Origin: Cheiracanthium punctorium | Lineage: Eukaryota > Arthropoda > Arachnida > Araneae > Cheiracanthiidae | Direction of reading: 5' to 3' | DNA length: 64,000 nucleotides | NCBI GenBank assembly: GCA_038373885.1 | Contig: JAWZYV010013130.1 | Location: forward strand, 620,001 to 684,000 | In this document: positions 43,300-55,587 of the stretch, one piece after another | How the letters are laid out: every line of letters starts with the position of its first letter | How positions within the stretch are numbered: position 1 is the stretch's first letter | Program-made: the position numbers and the translations under genes | The notes under the pieces: generated by a model | What the model saw: the letters and a program-made list of their open reading frames with translations, nothing else | Told to the model about the DNA's origin: nothing | The model's database searches: none

Positions 43300-43675
43300 C
43301 TCGCGACGCGACATCTGACAACTACAGAAATGAGCTGAATGCAGGGAATTGATCTACACTTCTTAACATAGTCTCTCCAAAATTTCTAGCAATTCAACGA
43401 GATTCCATTTCTAGAAAAATCCCAATCAATCGCGAACCTTGATTGCGTAATAAAAATGCATTTGAATAATACTTAGATTACTGCATAATACTAATGCAAG
43501 GAAGCTGTTATTACAGGCCTATTAATAAAATCGCGTCAAATATCACCAAGCTTGGCGACTTTTTTAGCGAAAGATAACCAAATTTGGTGCCAAAAACACG
43601 TTTAAAAACTGAAATCAGCAAAGTGATAACGCTAATTTTTCTCGAGAATTCGAGAAAACCTTATCTTAGACTACA
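43300..43675 (-). mobile_element. gypsy LTR fragment
   Basis: Aligns with the central part of the LTR family: ACTGCATAATACTAATGCA, ATAAAATCGCG, CACCAAGCTTGGCG, TTCTCGAGAATTCGAGAAAA. Both termini are missing. Confidence 0.7.
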
Positions 43676-44923
43676 CCTCCAGCTAGTTTGTCTGGTAGTG
43701 AAAACACCCAGTTTATAAATTTGGAAATATTATCGATTAGTATTTGCAGTGCCCAAATACTCTCTGAAGTTAGGAGAAGCTCAATTTCATTTCACCCCCT
43801 TCCATATACTTTTTGCTTGGGCAAGTTTTCTATATTCTACACACATTGAAATGAAAATAACTAACACCAGAAATATTATTTTCTTAAGTGGCTCTGCAGA
43901 ATTGAGACTAAAGTACGTTTTCCTGACGCCTCCACATTGTCATTTAAAATATTATACACTAATACGTATGGTTTCATCGAAATTCTAGGACTGTTCCTGT
44001 TATTTGTTGAATTAGAATTATCAGGGCATTTGAAGGCACTTCAGAGTAACTGTTATAAATTATATATATAAATTAACTGTTATAAAAATATATTGTAAAC
44101 AAGTTGGAGTAAATATGAGAATGCAATTTTTCACTAATAATAGTTTTTTATTTTTTAAACACATAATCTGTCAAAGATTTATTTTAAATAAATTTTGTTT
44201 TAATAAAAACTTAAATATGCTTAACAAATTAAAAATTAATAAACAGTAACTTTAAAATAAATGCTCAGTAAACTTATTTAGGATGGAAATTTTCTATTTA
44301 AAAGATTTCAACGATTTTGTACACCATAATCCATTGTATATTTTATTTGCAAACTTTCTCAAGAAATAATAATCTTTTTAGAATGCATAAAAAAAAAACC
44401 CTGAAACTTTTAATCACAGCTTTTCAGTCACTCTTAGAGCTCACTTAAATACACTTAAAATTCTGAAGGAAAGTTCAAGTTTCCCGAGCCTTTTTCGGTA
44501 ATCACGCCGTGAGCATTCTGGTACTAATAAAGCCAGGGCGGATGAAATTTCTGCAGATTTTCGTTTAGAAAGCGATCTGTGGAGTGGCGATAGATTCGTA
44601 GCAGAGTATCTGAGACCTCACAGGAGTTCCGGCCGAGAAGCATGATGAATCACTTGGAGCGGAGGAGAAATGTCAGGTTATCTGAGTTAGATTTTTGCGC
44701 GCCAGAGACTGCCTCGGGGTCAAAGTTCAGATTCCTAGACAGGATTCACAGCCATTCATTCAGAAAGCTATCGTGATGGCATCTGCTCGAAACTTAGAAG
44801 GCGACAAATCCAGATTAAAAATCTCCTTTGTGAAGAAAGATTTTTCCCCCATCATTCCTGTGGAAAAATGCAAGCGAGCAGACTGACAAATACCAATAAA
44901 TATATGGCAAGGAAGAGAGAGAG

Positions 44924-44961
<38 letters not shown>

Positions 44962-44999
44962 ATCATTGCTTCCCATAGACATTTTTGCGTCCATGGAAT
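43676..44999. other. No recognisable gene; (GA)n near right end
   Basis: 43750-43800 resembles 31835-31900. The rest is AT-rich. A GA microsatellite lies at 44914-44957. The open frame at 44695-44886 has no motif. Confidence 0.5.
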
Positions 45000-45337
45000 C
45001 AGAGCCCGTTTATCGGCAGGGCAACCGGGGCATCTGCCCTGGGCCCACGCATTTCAAGGGCCCAAAAATTTTGTACCTTTCAACAAATTTTTATTTATTA
45101 AAAAATTCTTAAAAATTTGTACGAATATTTAATTTGCCATTTTCTCGAAAATACTCAAGAGCCGGCAGCTAATTCTCTGGCATTTTACTCCACTAAGGCC
45201 CTCTAAAACGCATCAGCATTAGGTCAAAGTTCGTGAGCCAACGTCTGAGTCTCTTTTTGTAAGTTTTATTATTTAAAAAACTAGGGGCTAAGGCCCCTAG
45301 ACTCGCTACGCTCGCATTTCGTATGAGGCATTCAGCC

Positions 45338-46366
45338 TAAGGTGACCATACGTCCTCGAAATTCGAGGACAGTCCCCAAATATGGATCGTTTTTTCATTG
45401 TGTCCCCAAAAATACTTTGTCCCCAAATTTAAAGATTTGTACTTTTTTTCCTGAAAGTTTCCGTTTAGTTTATTTCTTTCAGAAAAAACTGAAGAAATAA
45501 GAAAATAAACCAACTAAAAGCGCTATCTACTCAGAGAAACAATGAAATTCGATCCCTGAAAACGTTTGTTGTCATTGTGTGTGTAGCGTGCACAGACATT
45601 TTCCGTTTTTCAGTATCCGTTTAAGTATCCGACTATGAGCCAAATTTCCCATTTCAGTTTTGTTAATGATTAATCACTTTTCATGAAGAACCATGCTTGA
45701 AATTGACGTACGAAAATTTTCTTGCACTCGAATACTTTTTTTAGAGGGTGTGCAAAGTTTCATGAAATATTATCACAAAATGATACAATGTAAAAAGCAA
45801 TGTCTTCTGAAAAATACAAATACTATTCCAAGAGTTAAATTTTGAATAAATTGCAATATTTCAACATGACGTTCCTTTCATGCTTCTGGTTTAAATAAAT
45901 ATTTATAAATGAATGAAATACTTCCATTAATTTATTAGAAATAAGACTACACAATTGATACAAAGAGCTATTTGAGTTCTTTTCAAGTATCAAAGTCAGT
46001 CAAGATATAAAGTATGGGTATACTGGTATACACTCTCCAAAAAAAGTATTCGAGTAAAAATTTCCTACGTTGGTTTCGTATATTAAAAATTATTTATCAT
46101 AGAATATGAATTAGGCTATGTATAAGTATGACTTTCCATATTTCTGTCACGTATTACGTTTTTCAAAAACTCAATTATTATTCGCAAATCTAAAATAAGG
46201 AATTTATCTCTTACTCCATTACTTTTTTTGGAAGGTGTACATGGTAATATGTTGTGTCCTCGAATAAGTCCTCGAAAATATTTTCTAGTGTCCCCAAGTT
46301 TTGTTTAGATTCGAGGACAATGCTTGATTTGTCCCCAAATTACTGTTTAGAAATATGGTCGCCTTA
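45338..46366. mobile_element. hAT-like MITE with 8-bp target duplication, inside family D
   Basis: The ends TAAGGTGACCATA and TATGGTCGCCTTA are inverted. The perfect octamer ATTCAGCC lies at 45330-45337 and 46367-46374. Subterminal GTCCCCAAA/TTTGGGGAC words occur on both sides. 1029 bp with the family G MITE inside. No coding sequence. Confidence 0.9.
46031..46237 (+). mobile_element. Tc1/mariner-like MITE, family G (copy 2)
   Basis: 207 bp. The ends CACTCTCCAAAAAAAGTA and TACTTTTTTTGGAAGGTG pair with two mismatches, and TA lies at 46029-46030 and 46238-46239. The body matches 24333-24560 in reverse. A further end of the same kind (TACTTTTTTTAGAGGGTG) occurs at 45734-45751. Confidence 0.85.
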
Positions 46367-47823
46367 ATTCAGCCCCTAATAAGGCTTATTCGTAAAAAAG
46401 ACATAATTTATCAGACAATACCCAAAGATTGGATCAGACAGAATGTTACTGAGCTGCAAATTGCTTGGTTCTTGCATGTTCATTCATTGGTACATAAAAA
46501 TTAAACTTCACACTACAGTGGACCCGCCCCCCTCCCCATAACACGGTAGATATTTTGTTATAGGAATCCGTGTTCTACGGGTCCTGAGCTATACTCCACC
46601 TGGAATGCGGACTCCGCGTATAATAGCTGGAAAAATTATTTGCACTCCTCAGAAATACAATGATATTTAATGTTGCCATTCAAATGTTATATTTATTAGG
46701 AGCTAAAGCGTAATAAAATCAGAACATCTGTTTCAGCTGTATTTTTAATTAAGTAAAACCTATTGAACACTTCGCGTATTTGCCACCCATGGCGATTTTT
46801 CATAATTTGGCGACTTACGTATATGTATAGTTATTAATTAGCTCTAAGAAAACAGTACGTTATAAGTTTTCTTTGATAAAAACTACGGAACAGCTAGGAT
46901 AGCTTGCCACCCATGGCGATTTTTCATTATTTGGCGATTTACACATGCTCACAACCTATAATTACTGCTCATGTAAGGTTACCGGAAAGCCGTTAACCAT
47001 ATTTTCATATACATAATCCTTTGCAGATAGGTGTATTTAGCACCACGAATTATATCATCTCGCCGCGTTGGCAAATATCCAAAGTGTAATATAACTGCTA
47101 TAATGGCATAGTTAACGCCGCCAAATATGTCTATTGGTAGCAAATACTCCAGCTGGACCGAACCGGCTTTAAAATAATCTTGATTTTAATTGTTTTTCAT
47201 TTTCAAGATACTGGGTTCTAACATTCTGGAACACGAAGTTCACCCTGGATACCATTGGAAAGATACCATTTTGCCAGATTATTCCTAATGCCAAGATGAC
47301 ACTTTTAAAATCATTTAGAATTAGTTATTCTGTTTTGGAAAAACGAATAGTCGCTAATTCTAAACTCCTGTTGTCTAAGCGAACTTACTATTTGAAAATT
47401 GTCAACTTTGTGTAACGTACTTTGAGTTATTTATTTCATATACTTTTTAATTTGGCGTAATATTGGTGTAATTCGACTTTGTTTGTGAATTTCACTCGAT
47501 TCTACATACTTGGAATTGCTTTGTTGCAAAGGAATGAACGATTGTATGCCAAATCTGGCAACCATTATGTTTATTTTTTCCGTTTTTTTATTAATATCTT
47601 CTAAAATAATTCGATTTTCGAAATTTAAGTCAGCTTATCAGTTTCCTCGGAATTTTCCGAATACGTGGATACGTTTCTCGAAATTCAAATCCCCACGGTT
47701 TAGGAGAAGATAGGCGAACAAGCTTTTGACAGCGGCGACGACAGCGGCCCTTACTTTTTTTTAGAATAGAGAGAATCGTATCAGTATATTCTTTACTGCA
47801 ATGTAATCATATATTTGGTATTT

Positions 47824-47827
<4 letters not shown>

Positions 47828-47901
<74 letters not shown>
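47828..47901. repeat. (CT)n(AT)n compound microsatellite
   Basis: About 39 bases of CT pass directly into about 35 bases of AT. Confidence 0.95.
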
Positions 47902-47903
<2 letters not shown>

Positions 47904-48026
47904 CTGCAGCTACATGTGCCCAAAACAACTCAAATGCGTAATATGTAATTTCTCGTAAGTGCAAAGGCCCAAAAATTTGTATTTGCCCAGGACCCAATAT
48001 CGTGATGATCGGACCCTGCATGGAAT

Positions 48027-49140
48027 TCTTTAATATTTCTTCACATTTTTAATATAATTTGAAATCCCAACTAGTAACAAAACTCTTTTTAAATGATCCC
48101 AATATTAGTTCACAATCCTTTTATTTTATGGATTCTAGAGTTTCAGTCTGAACGCTTTATCCTTCCTCATATTAGTGAAAACGACGGCATATACAGCAAA
48201 AGAGCCACGAGCCTCGTTAGCGGTTCGAAAGAGTACTTCTTTTTTTTAGTGAACTCCAACTACTTTTCGAAAAATTTAGTTAACTGCAAATACAACTACT
48301 TACCTTTTGACAAATGTAGTTAGCTACAACTATTTTTGAAACGTACTTCACAACTTTTTCACTACTTTCCGGAAACAAAATTTTGCTAAACAATTTAATT
48401 TACATTCATATTTAATTAAATTGATATACTAATTAGTGAGAGAAAACTGCTAATCTAATAAATAACTACTGCTAATTATTGCTAAATATTGCTGACTCTA
48501 GTTAAGTTTTAATAATTCTATGAATTCAGAATAAGTCAATCTTTTATGGTCTAAACTCTCGGCGTCCACCAGCAACAAAAAAAGGAAACTTTTGCTACTA
48601 AATTTAAGACTAGGCAACTTAGGTTAATTTTTTGGTTAAAAAAAGCCAGTTTCAAGCTGTTTTCAAATATTTGGCAAGTTTTTCTCAAATTCAGGCAACT
48701 AATTAGGTGACAGAAAACACCCCAAGAATAAAAAATTAAAAAACTAGCGTTTAAAAGATGAAATAATCAAAACCTTGTAAAATAATTATTTCAGCCTGTT
48801 GGATTTACTTCATCCTGTGATTTTTAAAAATATGTTATGACATCAAGAATACATTTTTTGAACTGAATTTTCGAGAAAGTGTTACTATTTTGGCTACTAA
48901 AATGGAAAAAGCACGCTGTTTTAGCAACTTTTTTACGTTTGTGAGACTACTAATGTTACTATTTGGCCTATTGGCAATGGTGGACACCCTGTAAACTTGA
49001 TTCATCTGGGGGTAACTCCAACTACTTTTAGGAGTTACCCCCAGATGTTCATGTGCTCCTTCTGGATTCGCCAAGGAGCCATGCCTTAATATAAAGCTAA
49101 ATGTAGCAACTTTTTGTTTTACGCTACAGCGATACTCAGG
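48027..49140. other. AT-rich, no recognisable gene
   Basis: No family motif in any frame. GGTGGACACCCTGTA at 48980-48994 looks like a Tc1-type element end without a partner. Confidence 0.5.
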
Positions 49141-49148
49141 GGCGTGGC

Positions 49149-49798
49149 CAATGCCATATTACCGGCAGGGCTAACGGGGCAACTGCCCAGGGCCCACAGA
49201 TTTTAGGGGCCCAAAAATCTTATATTTTACACTTTTATAATTTTGCAGTAAAGTAACAAAGGAGAAAAAGAAATATCAAAAGTTTTATTATTATTTTTAA
49301 ATTATAAGGTATGAACAGTGAAAATAAATCAAATTTATATTTGTTTAAATTAATTTAAACTTCTTTTCAATTCGTCAAAATGCTCCGTTGTCGATACAGT
49401 AGAGCTGCCAACATGTGCTGAATATAATAAACTAGTTTCTGAAACAGTATTTTTAAGGTTTGCAAATAGCAAAATTTTAAAATTAAATGTATGATAACGT
49501 TTATTTGAAAAATATTACTGTTTACAAAAGAGTTTAATTATATTCCTTACATGTTGGCAGCTGTGATATAGCATTTCGATTTAAAGTTTCACTGATGTTA
49601 TCTGTTTCATTGACTTCATACATATTTGTTTATTTCAGATTACTTAAAACAGCATTTCGTATTTGAATGGGGTGGGGGGTGGGGAGTTGTTTAAAACGTT
49701 TCAGAATCGTAATTGATGTTTTAGAAGGGGGAGATTATCACTTGGGGCCCAAATTTTTTATTTTGCCCAGGGCCCACAGGTGCCTTGATCGGGCTCTG
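49149..49798. mobile_element. hAT-like element, family D (650 bp)
   Basis: Inside the left end ACCGGCAGGGCTAACGGG and CTGCCCAGGGCCCACAG match 45010-45050. The right end TTTTGCCCAGGGCCCACAGG then GATCGGGCTCTG is their inverse. GCGTGGC repeats at 49142-49148 and 49799-49805. AT-rich interior. Confidence 0.75.
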
Positions 49799-49805
49799 GC
49801 GTGGC

Positions 49806-50688
49806 AAAAGTGTAAGGGCAGTATCGGTAGGAACTTTCGAAAAATGGGGGTAGAAAATTTTTAGACGAAAAGCAGAGGCGTAGCGAGCAGAGCTGGTGCC
49901 CGGGCCACGATAACTTTTTGGCGCCCCTCCCTCCTATTTTTTATCAAATTTACTTTGTCTTAGGGACGATTTGGCTCCCCTCTGCGAGCAGCGTCCGGGT
50001 AGCATAGACCCCCCCTTATGCATCCCTCACTATGCTACTGACGAAAAAGCCAATACACCAATATGGTTACAGTGATATTTTAATTCACGTGTTTGGGGGG
50101 GGGGCGATATATGCTTGAGAATCAGGGTGAATCAGACTACTCAGACTAGGCGTTAATGCAAATGAAGTTAGTGGGTTTACTTCTGGTCTCCCTATGGCGA
50201 ACCGTACCACACTTTTTCTCTTTCCTTCTTATTTTTCTGTCTTGTCTGATTTTTTTTCTGTTTCTTTGTCTCTTCAACACCTCTTTTGTGTGCTTTGTGT
50301 GTCCCTCGTGCTGTCCTAATTTTAATGCCATGTGTTCGTGTGTAGCATGTTTTTTTTATATACATTAGAAAATGTAACGAACTTATATAGTAAAAATCAG
50401 GGGCGGCCCTAGGGTACGGGGCTCCCCCTGCAAACGTAAGAAAAGCGCTCGCTTTTATGCTCTAAATTAGTGCTTCCCAATATGAGGATCGATGATAATC
50501 TGAAAAAAAAAAATTGTGGACTGGCGTTCGTTAAAATTAAACTAAATGAAATCGGTCTTAAATTGTGTGAACTGAAAAACAGATACTCGCCAGAATTAAG
50601 TATTCTGAATTTGATGAGCGGAAAAAACGCCACAGGGAAAAAAACGACCAAACGGTAACAAAGGTCACAATTTAAAAATAACTATATA
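49806..50688. other. Repeat fragments, no gene
   Basis: 49870-49935 (AGGCGTAGCGAGCAGAGC then GGTGCCCGGGCCACG and GGCGCCCCTCCC) and 50400-50450 (CAGGGGCGGCCCTAGGG) are ends of short G-rich elements. Partners and duplications are not resolved. Confidence 0.4.
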
Positions 50689-51106
50689 CAGGGTCCCTTG
50701 CCCCAGGTGTTCAAAAATTCAACACCAGGGGCTAGGACGTATTTAAGGGGGGGGGGTCCAGGGATTGGAACCTCCTCCCCCACGAAATTTTGATTTTTGT
50801 TACTAAAATGATAATGATATAGTGTCCTTTTGAGAAAAATACTGCCTTTTTTACCGTTTGGACGACACCCCTCCGAAATTTTTCAGCCCCTCCAAAATGT
50901 TCTTCATCGGGGGGAGGGTGTCGGACCCCTAAATCCCCCCCCCCTTAAATACGTCATTGCCTCTGGTGTTGAATTTTTGAGAGTTTTTTCCCGCGGATAA
51001 TAAATCCCCTGACCACCTTTACACAAATACCAAGTTTGATAACATTTGGTCCAGTGTTTTCTTTTTCGGATCGTTTCAAAGTGGAACTTTAATTATAATC
51101 ACCCTG
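50689..51106. mobile_element. Possible Tc1-type MITE enclosing a family A copy
   Basis: CAGGGT at 50689 and ACCCTG ending 51106 with TA outside (50687-50688 and 51107-51108). TTCAAAAATTCAACACCAG (50711 onward) is inverted at CTGGTGTTGAATTTTTGA (50963-50980), making a foldback around the family A element. The outer ends agree only over six bases. Confidence 0.4.
50732..50959 (+). mobile_element. Family A element, copy 3 (duplicated inside)
   Basis: CTAGGACGTATTTAAGGGG to CCCCTTAAATACGTCATTG. It shares GTTACTAAAATGATAATGAT and TTTTTTACCGTTTGGAC with the other two copies but has an extra 60 bp and a second GTATTTAAGG-type end, so it looks like a fused or foldback copy. Confidence 0.65.
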
Positions 51107-51108
51107 TA

Positions 51109-52255
51109 TATATTTAAAAAAAAAAACCCATAAAGATAAATCACGTCGAATGCATTGATTATAATGCAGCCCCCCTCAATCTTAATTAGGCCCTTAGCGC
51201 AAGTGTATATTTCGGGTGTCTACATCCCTAACCCCCCTGCCCCCCCTGCATTCCCGCACCTTCATCACTCCTTTACTTATACAAATATATTATATTTATA
51301 AAAAATCTTTACTCATACAAATTAATCACAAATGAAATAAATTTTATTTTATATTAAAAAAATGCGTTTATAAAGAATTTATGAACTCTTAAATAAAAAT
51401 AATAAAACCATTTTTTTTTTTAGTTTAGTTCTATCCCCGGTCAGTTCTTAACTTATCACCAAACTTAAATCATCATGACTTAAATCACCAAATTATGCCA
51501 CAATCACGTTTTATTTATTTTCATAGTAATAAGACAAGTTAGAAAAATTTTTATTAAAAAAAGCTAATCTTTTAAACATCTATTTACTTTTTCTAATAAA
51601 TACTGTAAATCTGTAAAATTAAATCTGAAAATTATTTTAGTGATGTGTATTATTTTAAATGTTTTTTAAATATCCTATGCTTTTTATTTAATTTATGTGA
51701 TTGCATTTTAAATACTTCCAGATAAATCAGCATACTTTTTATCCGTTTTTGCATGACTCCCTTCCCCTCCACACGCACATACAAATAAATAAAGTTAAAA
51801 AAACAAAAAAATTCTGAGTTATAGTTTTTCTATAATTATTTCCATTGGTATCAAAATACAACAAAATTTTGCAGCGTAAAATAATCATACGAATAATACA
51901 TGTTCTGTTTTAGATTAGGTGTTACCATAATTTCTTTTTTATTTTTACATAAACAAGCACTTTTTCTTGAAAATAATCGGTTAAAGAAATAATTAAACGC
52001 TTTATATAACTTAATTCATTAAAGTCTTTATAATTTCTCGATTATTTCATTTGGTTGTTTTGCTGAACAAGAACAAGAATTGATAATCCAGAATCGGCCC
52101 TACAGAACGATTATCCCGTGCACATTCATCGTGTGTGCACGAGTGCACGAGTGTGTGTACAAGTTTTTTTAGATCAATGGCCTGTTTCTACCTCAAATTA
52201 ATATTAAGTAAAATCAGTATTATCAAAGCCCATCCAAATAATGCAATAATCTAAA
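51109..52255. other. AT-rich, no recognisable gene
   Basis: One C-rich patch (51215-51260) resembles a short element end. No coding motif in six frames. Confidence 0.5.
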
Positions 52256-52545
52256 TATATAAAATAAGGAGAATTTTCCTGTCTGTCTGTTTGTGTGTAT
52301 GTTTATTCGCAGTAGACGCCTAGACCGTTCGTCGAATCGAGATTAAATTTGGCGTACTGGACTGTTGAGGGATTTCCTGTGTCCATCGTTTCTTCCAGGC
52401 ACAGATCTTTAAATGCGTAGGCTGCGGGCCTCAGTGGGAGTAACAATGCAGGGAAACAACGATAGACGTAGGAAGAAGCTGCATTCGCGCCTTTGCAATT
52501 TAACACTTGAGGCACCCGGGATACACGAATTTATATCTGTTTATG
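52256..52545. mobile_element. Repeat with CTGTCTGTCTG start, unclassified
   Basis: CCTGTCTGTCTGTTTGTG followed by AGACCGTTCGTCGAATCGAG then ATTAAATTTGGCG resembles the common tail layout of several invertebrate repeats (tetranucleotide run beside a conserved block). The class cannot be told from this piece. Confidence 0.35.
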
Positions 52546-53570
52546 TGTAAAAGGGGGGGAAGGGGTGTACTCGATAGATACTCATGCCCTCTAAGCGGAA
52601 TTACAGCAATTTGGACCCAAAATCAAATGAAATAGCATCTTCACATTTACACAGAGCTCATATAGAGGGCTAGGTGGGTGCTTAACCCCCTTCCCTCTCT
52701 TTGCAAATCCAAAAGCTTCATTAAAAGCAAATTAAGATAAGTTTATGTCTAATATTTAAAGAAATGAAGGAAAGACCCATTAAAGTATTTTGCGCGACAG
52801 GGGTGAGGGGGGGGGCACGCAATTTTTTTACTCCTTTCTCTTATAAATGTATTTCAATTTGTATAATAAGTCAATCTTTTATAGTCTAAATCTGATTTGT
52901 CATGAAGATGCATGTACTCCCATGCCACCCTCCCCTCTTTGGATCCGCAAATAAAAATTATAATTCTGAGGATCGTTTTTTCCGGTAGCGTTTTTCCCGG
53001 GGCATTTTTTCCGTGCGCGATTTTCCCTACAATCTGAATTTGGGCTATGCGTGGGACAGACTTCTGCATGAAGGGTGGTAATCCTCTCTGACGCATTATT
53101 GTGGTGTTAACAATATATTTTTCTATTCAAATGCAGGACAAGAGAAAGCTTTTGTAAGTGTTAAACACTCACACACACGATTATTTTTCTTTAAATCGGT
53201 AATCAAATTGCCTTTTATGATCGTTTACATCTTTTAACACCTTTGGCTCTGACGTCCTAATATTAGAACACATCTTTGCATTACTCTATATTCTTATTTC
53301 TATTCTTATTTCTATCCTCTTCTGTATATTCTGCTATCACTCTCATTTTTTTCAAGAATTTTAACACCATAACCTAGTGTACTACTAATAATGCATGCAA
53401 GAATAGCAGAACGTAATCATTTTTGCCCTGTAGATGGCAGAAAACCTACAGCAGAGAAGATAATGGACGTGTCACGCCATTTGAAGCCAAAAGTTAAATG
53501 CATCTTTATGAATGAATGCATGCAGGGCCGGATACAACTGATCACACCGGCTCGGGAAATACATAAAAAC
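52546..53570. other. No recognisable gene
   Basis: AT-rich DNA with a G-run at 52806-52815 and a C/G patch near 52980-53010 (TTTTTCCGG...GGGGC). The open frame at 53391-53633 has no motif. Confidence 0.5.
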
Positions 53571-53695
53571 AGCAGACCACTTACATTTTATTCTGAACAA
53601 ACATACACATTATATTTTACGACATGCATGTGAAAGTGACCAGCTTCCCGGAAAATTTCCCGGCTTCCCGGTGGGAGTATCCGGGCCGGGCCTGC
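53571..53695 (+). mobile_element. Family E repeat, copy 2
   Basis: Matches 41871-41985; ends GGTGGGAGTATCCGGGCCGG followed by GCATGCATGCA. The CCCGG words in the right half are more regular than in copy 1. Confidence 0.7.
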
Positions 53696-54184
53696 ATGCA
53701 TGCAATTAAAATGAATGAGAAGTATGAAGCATTTTCATAATTTCACGCACAAAGAAATTGTTTCTCTAAAGGTTCTATAAAAAATAGCTACTTTTTTTTT
53801 CTCACCTTCCTCAATTATACCTCGTGTCCTATTATGAGAACATTTTTTAATTAGTTTGGTAATTGTCTGAATATTATAATATTTCATATTTAAGATATTT
53901 ACATATAGTGCAGCACATAGAACGACTCATTGATTTTTTATGTGCTCTATTCAAAATTCAGGGCCGAAAGGGTTAATTTCATTTTATTAAATGTCATGAA
54001 AATTCCTGAATTCATGCTGAATTTCTGAATATTTTGATGAAATCGAATCATACCTGAGGCATGTGTAAATGCGTGTGAGGATCTGGGAAAAGAAAACAGA
54101 GTCGTTTTACATATAGGTGCAAAATTTCAAGACGACAGTAGGTCGAACGGCGTGGAAGGAGTTCATCAACAAACTTTTAATTTT

Positions 54185-54460
54185 ATATAATACTAACCGG
54201 CTTCGGCGACCAGCTGGTCCACCAGATGCTCATGATCGAAATGTGCAACCCACGGGCCGTTTCGCGACCGGCCTGTAAAACCTACGGCCCCCCAACGGGT
54301 CGCTTTGCGACCGCCCTGTGCAACCTACGGGCCGATTTTACACTTTACGGGGAGCGTTCGCCTTCGGCGACCAGCTCGTCCGCTAATGGGCTACTTCGCG
54401 ACCGACCCGTGCAACCTATGGGCAGTTCGCCTTCGGCGACCCCTTTTTTCAGGTAGCTTT
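54185..54460. repeat. GC-rich repeat block (TTCGCGACCG / CTTCGGCGACC)
   Basis: TTCGCGACCG-like words at 54261, 54304 and 54395, each followed by CCTGTGCAACCTACGGGC-like text, alternate with CTTCGGCGACC at 54201, 54362 and 54430. One more unit lies at 54900. The block is sharply GC-richer than its AT-rich surroundings. Probably the left end of the element interrupted at 55588. Confidence 0.6.
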
Positions 54461-55587
54461 TTTTCATACACTCTCTGAATTTGCACTACGTGTGGGACAG
54501 ACTTCTATATGGAGGGTGGTAATCTTACCTGGAGCAGATATATATTATTATGATGTTAACAACATTGTTTTTTATTCAAGTGCAGGACAAGAGAAAATCT
54601 TTTGAGTGTTAAGTGGCACACACCATATTATTTTTCTTTAAATCGGTAATCAAACTGCCTTTTATGATCTTCTACATTTTAAAAATTGTATTTAATTAAA
54701 TGTCTTAATATTTCTGAATTCATTCTGAATATTTTGATGAAATCGAATCAGACCTGACGCATGTGCAAATGCGCGGGAGGATCTGGGAAAAGAAAACAGA
54801 CTGTACGACCCATTCTAAGTTGTTTTACATATGGGTGCAAATTTTCGGCGCTCAATATGGGTGCAAATGTTCGGCGCTCAACTAGTCCGCCAACGGGACG
54901 CTTTGTGACCGGCCTGTGGAACCTCCGGGCCAATCGCCTACTGTGAACAGCGGCCAGTGCAAGCTACGCCACACGGTCTGCTTCTCTCGCTTCACTTGCG
55001 GAAAAACTTTTCATCCCGACGGACCTGGAGGTACGCCAAGATTATACACCTCCCTCTCCACACTACATACATGTTCAATTCGGTAACTCTTATCGATGGA
55101 ATCAATGTCACATGACAGAGGAGAAAAATCTCATTTTCCCTTCGTTCTTCAAATCCCGAAATCCTTATGTGCGTTTTACTAATTAATTTTTTAACTCATC
55201 AAAAAATTATGCTACACCTTGAATTTTTTTAAACGAAAGCTGAATAGTTTGTCCGTAACCGTATCGTATATATTTTCTTTATTCAGAATAATCCATAGCT
55301 TTCTCGATGAGACCGTCGAGAGGTGAATCTTTCGAAATAAGCCCAAAAAGTGTCTTCGGGTTTAATATTTTTCAAAAAACGGGAATTGGAGCTTATTCGA
55401 AAATGAGAGGTCTAGTTCGAAAGAAAACTTTTCACTCTTTCTGATCGTATGATTATTTTTTTTTTTTTAGAACGATAGGAAGCCCTCTTTTTCGGAGTGC
55501 AAATAGAAAAAAAAAACGGTCGAATATGACATAAAATATAAATAATCAAAAAACTAAAAAAATAAGCCTAAGCTGCACATTCCCGAT

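Larger units (their letters stand above)
45000..48018. mobile_element. hAT-like element, family D (3.0 kb, nested)
   Basis: The left end CAGAGCCCGTTTATCGG then CAGGGCAACCGGGG, and the right end GATGATCGGACCCTG, are imperfect inverted repeats with GGGCCCAAAAATTT blocks just inside each. A perfect octamer, CATGGAAT, flanks at 44992-44999 and 48019-48026. It contains the element at 45338-46366, which contains 46031-46237, and a long CT/AT microsatellite. No transposase is seen. A shorter relative is at 49149-49798. Confidence 0.75.

Noticed and set aside
44695..44886. Small basic-protein frame
   Set aside because: Single frame without motif, neighbours or homologous repeat; indistinguishable from chance.
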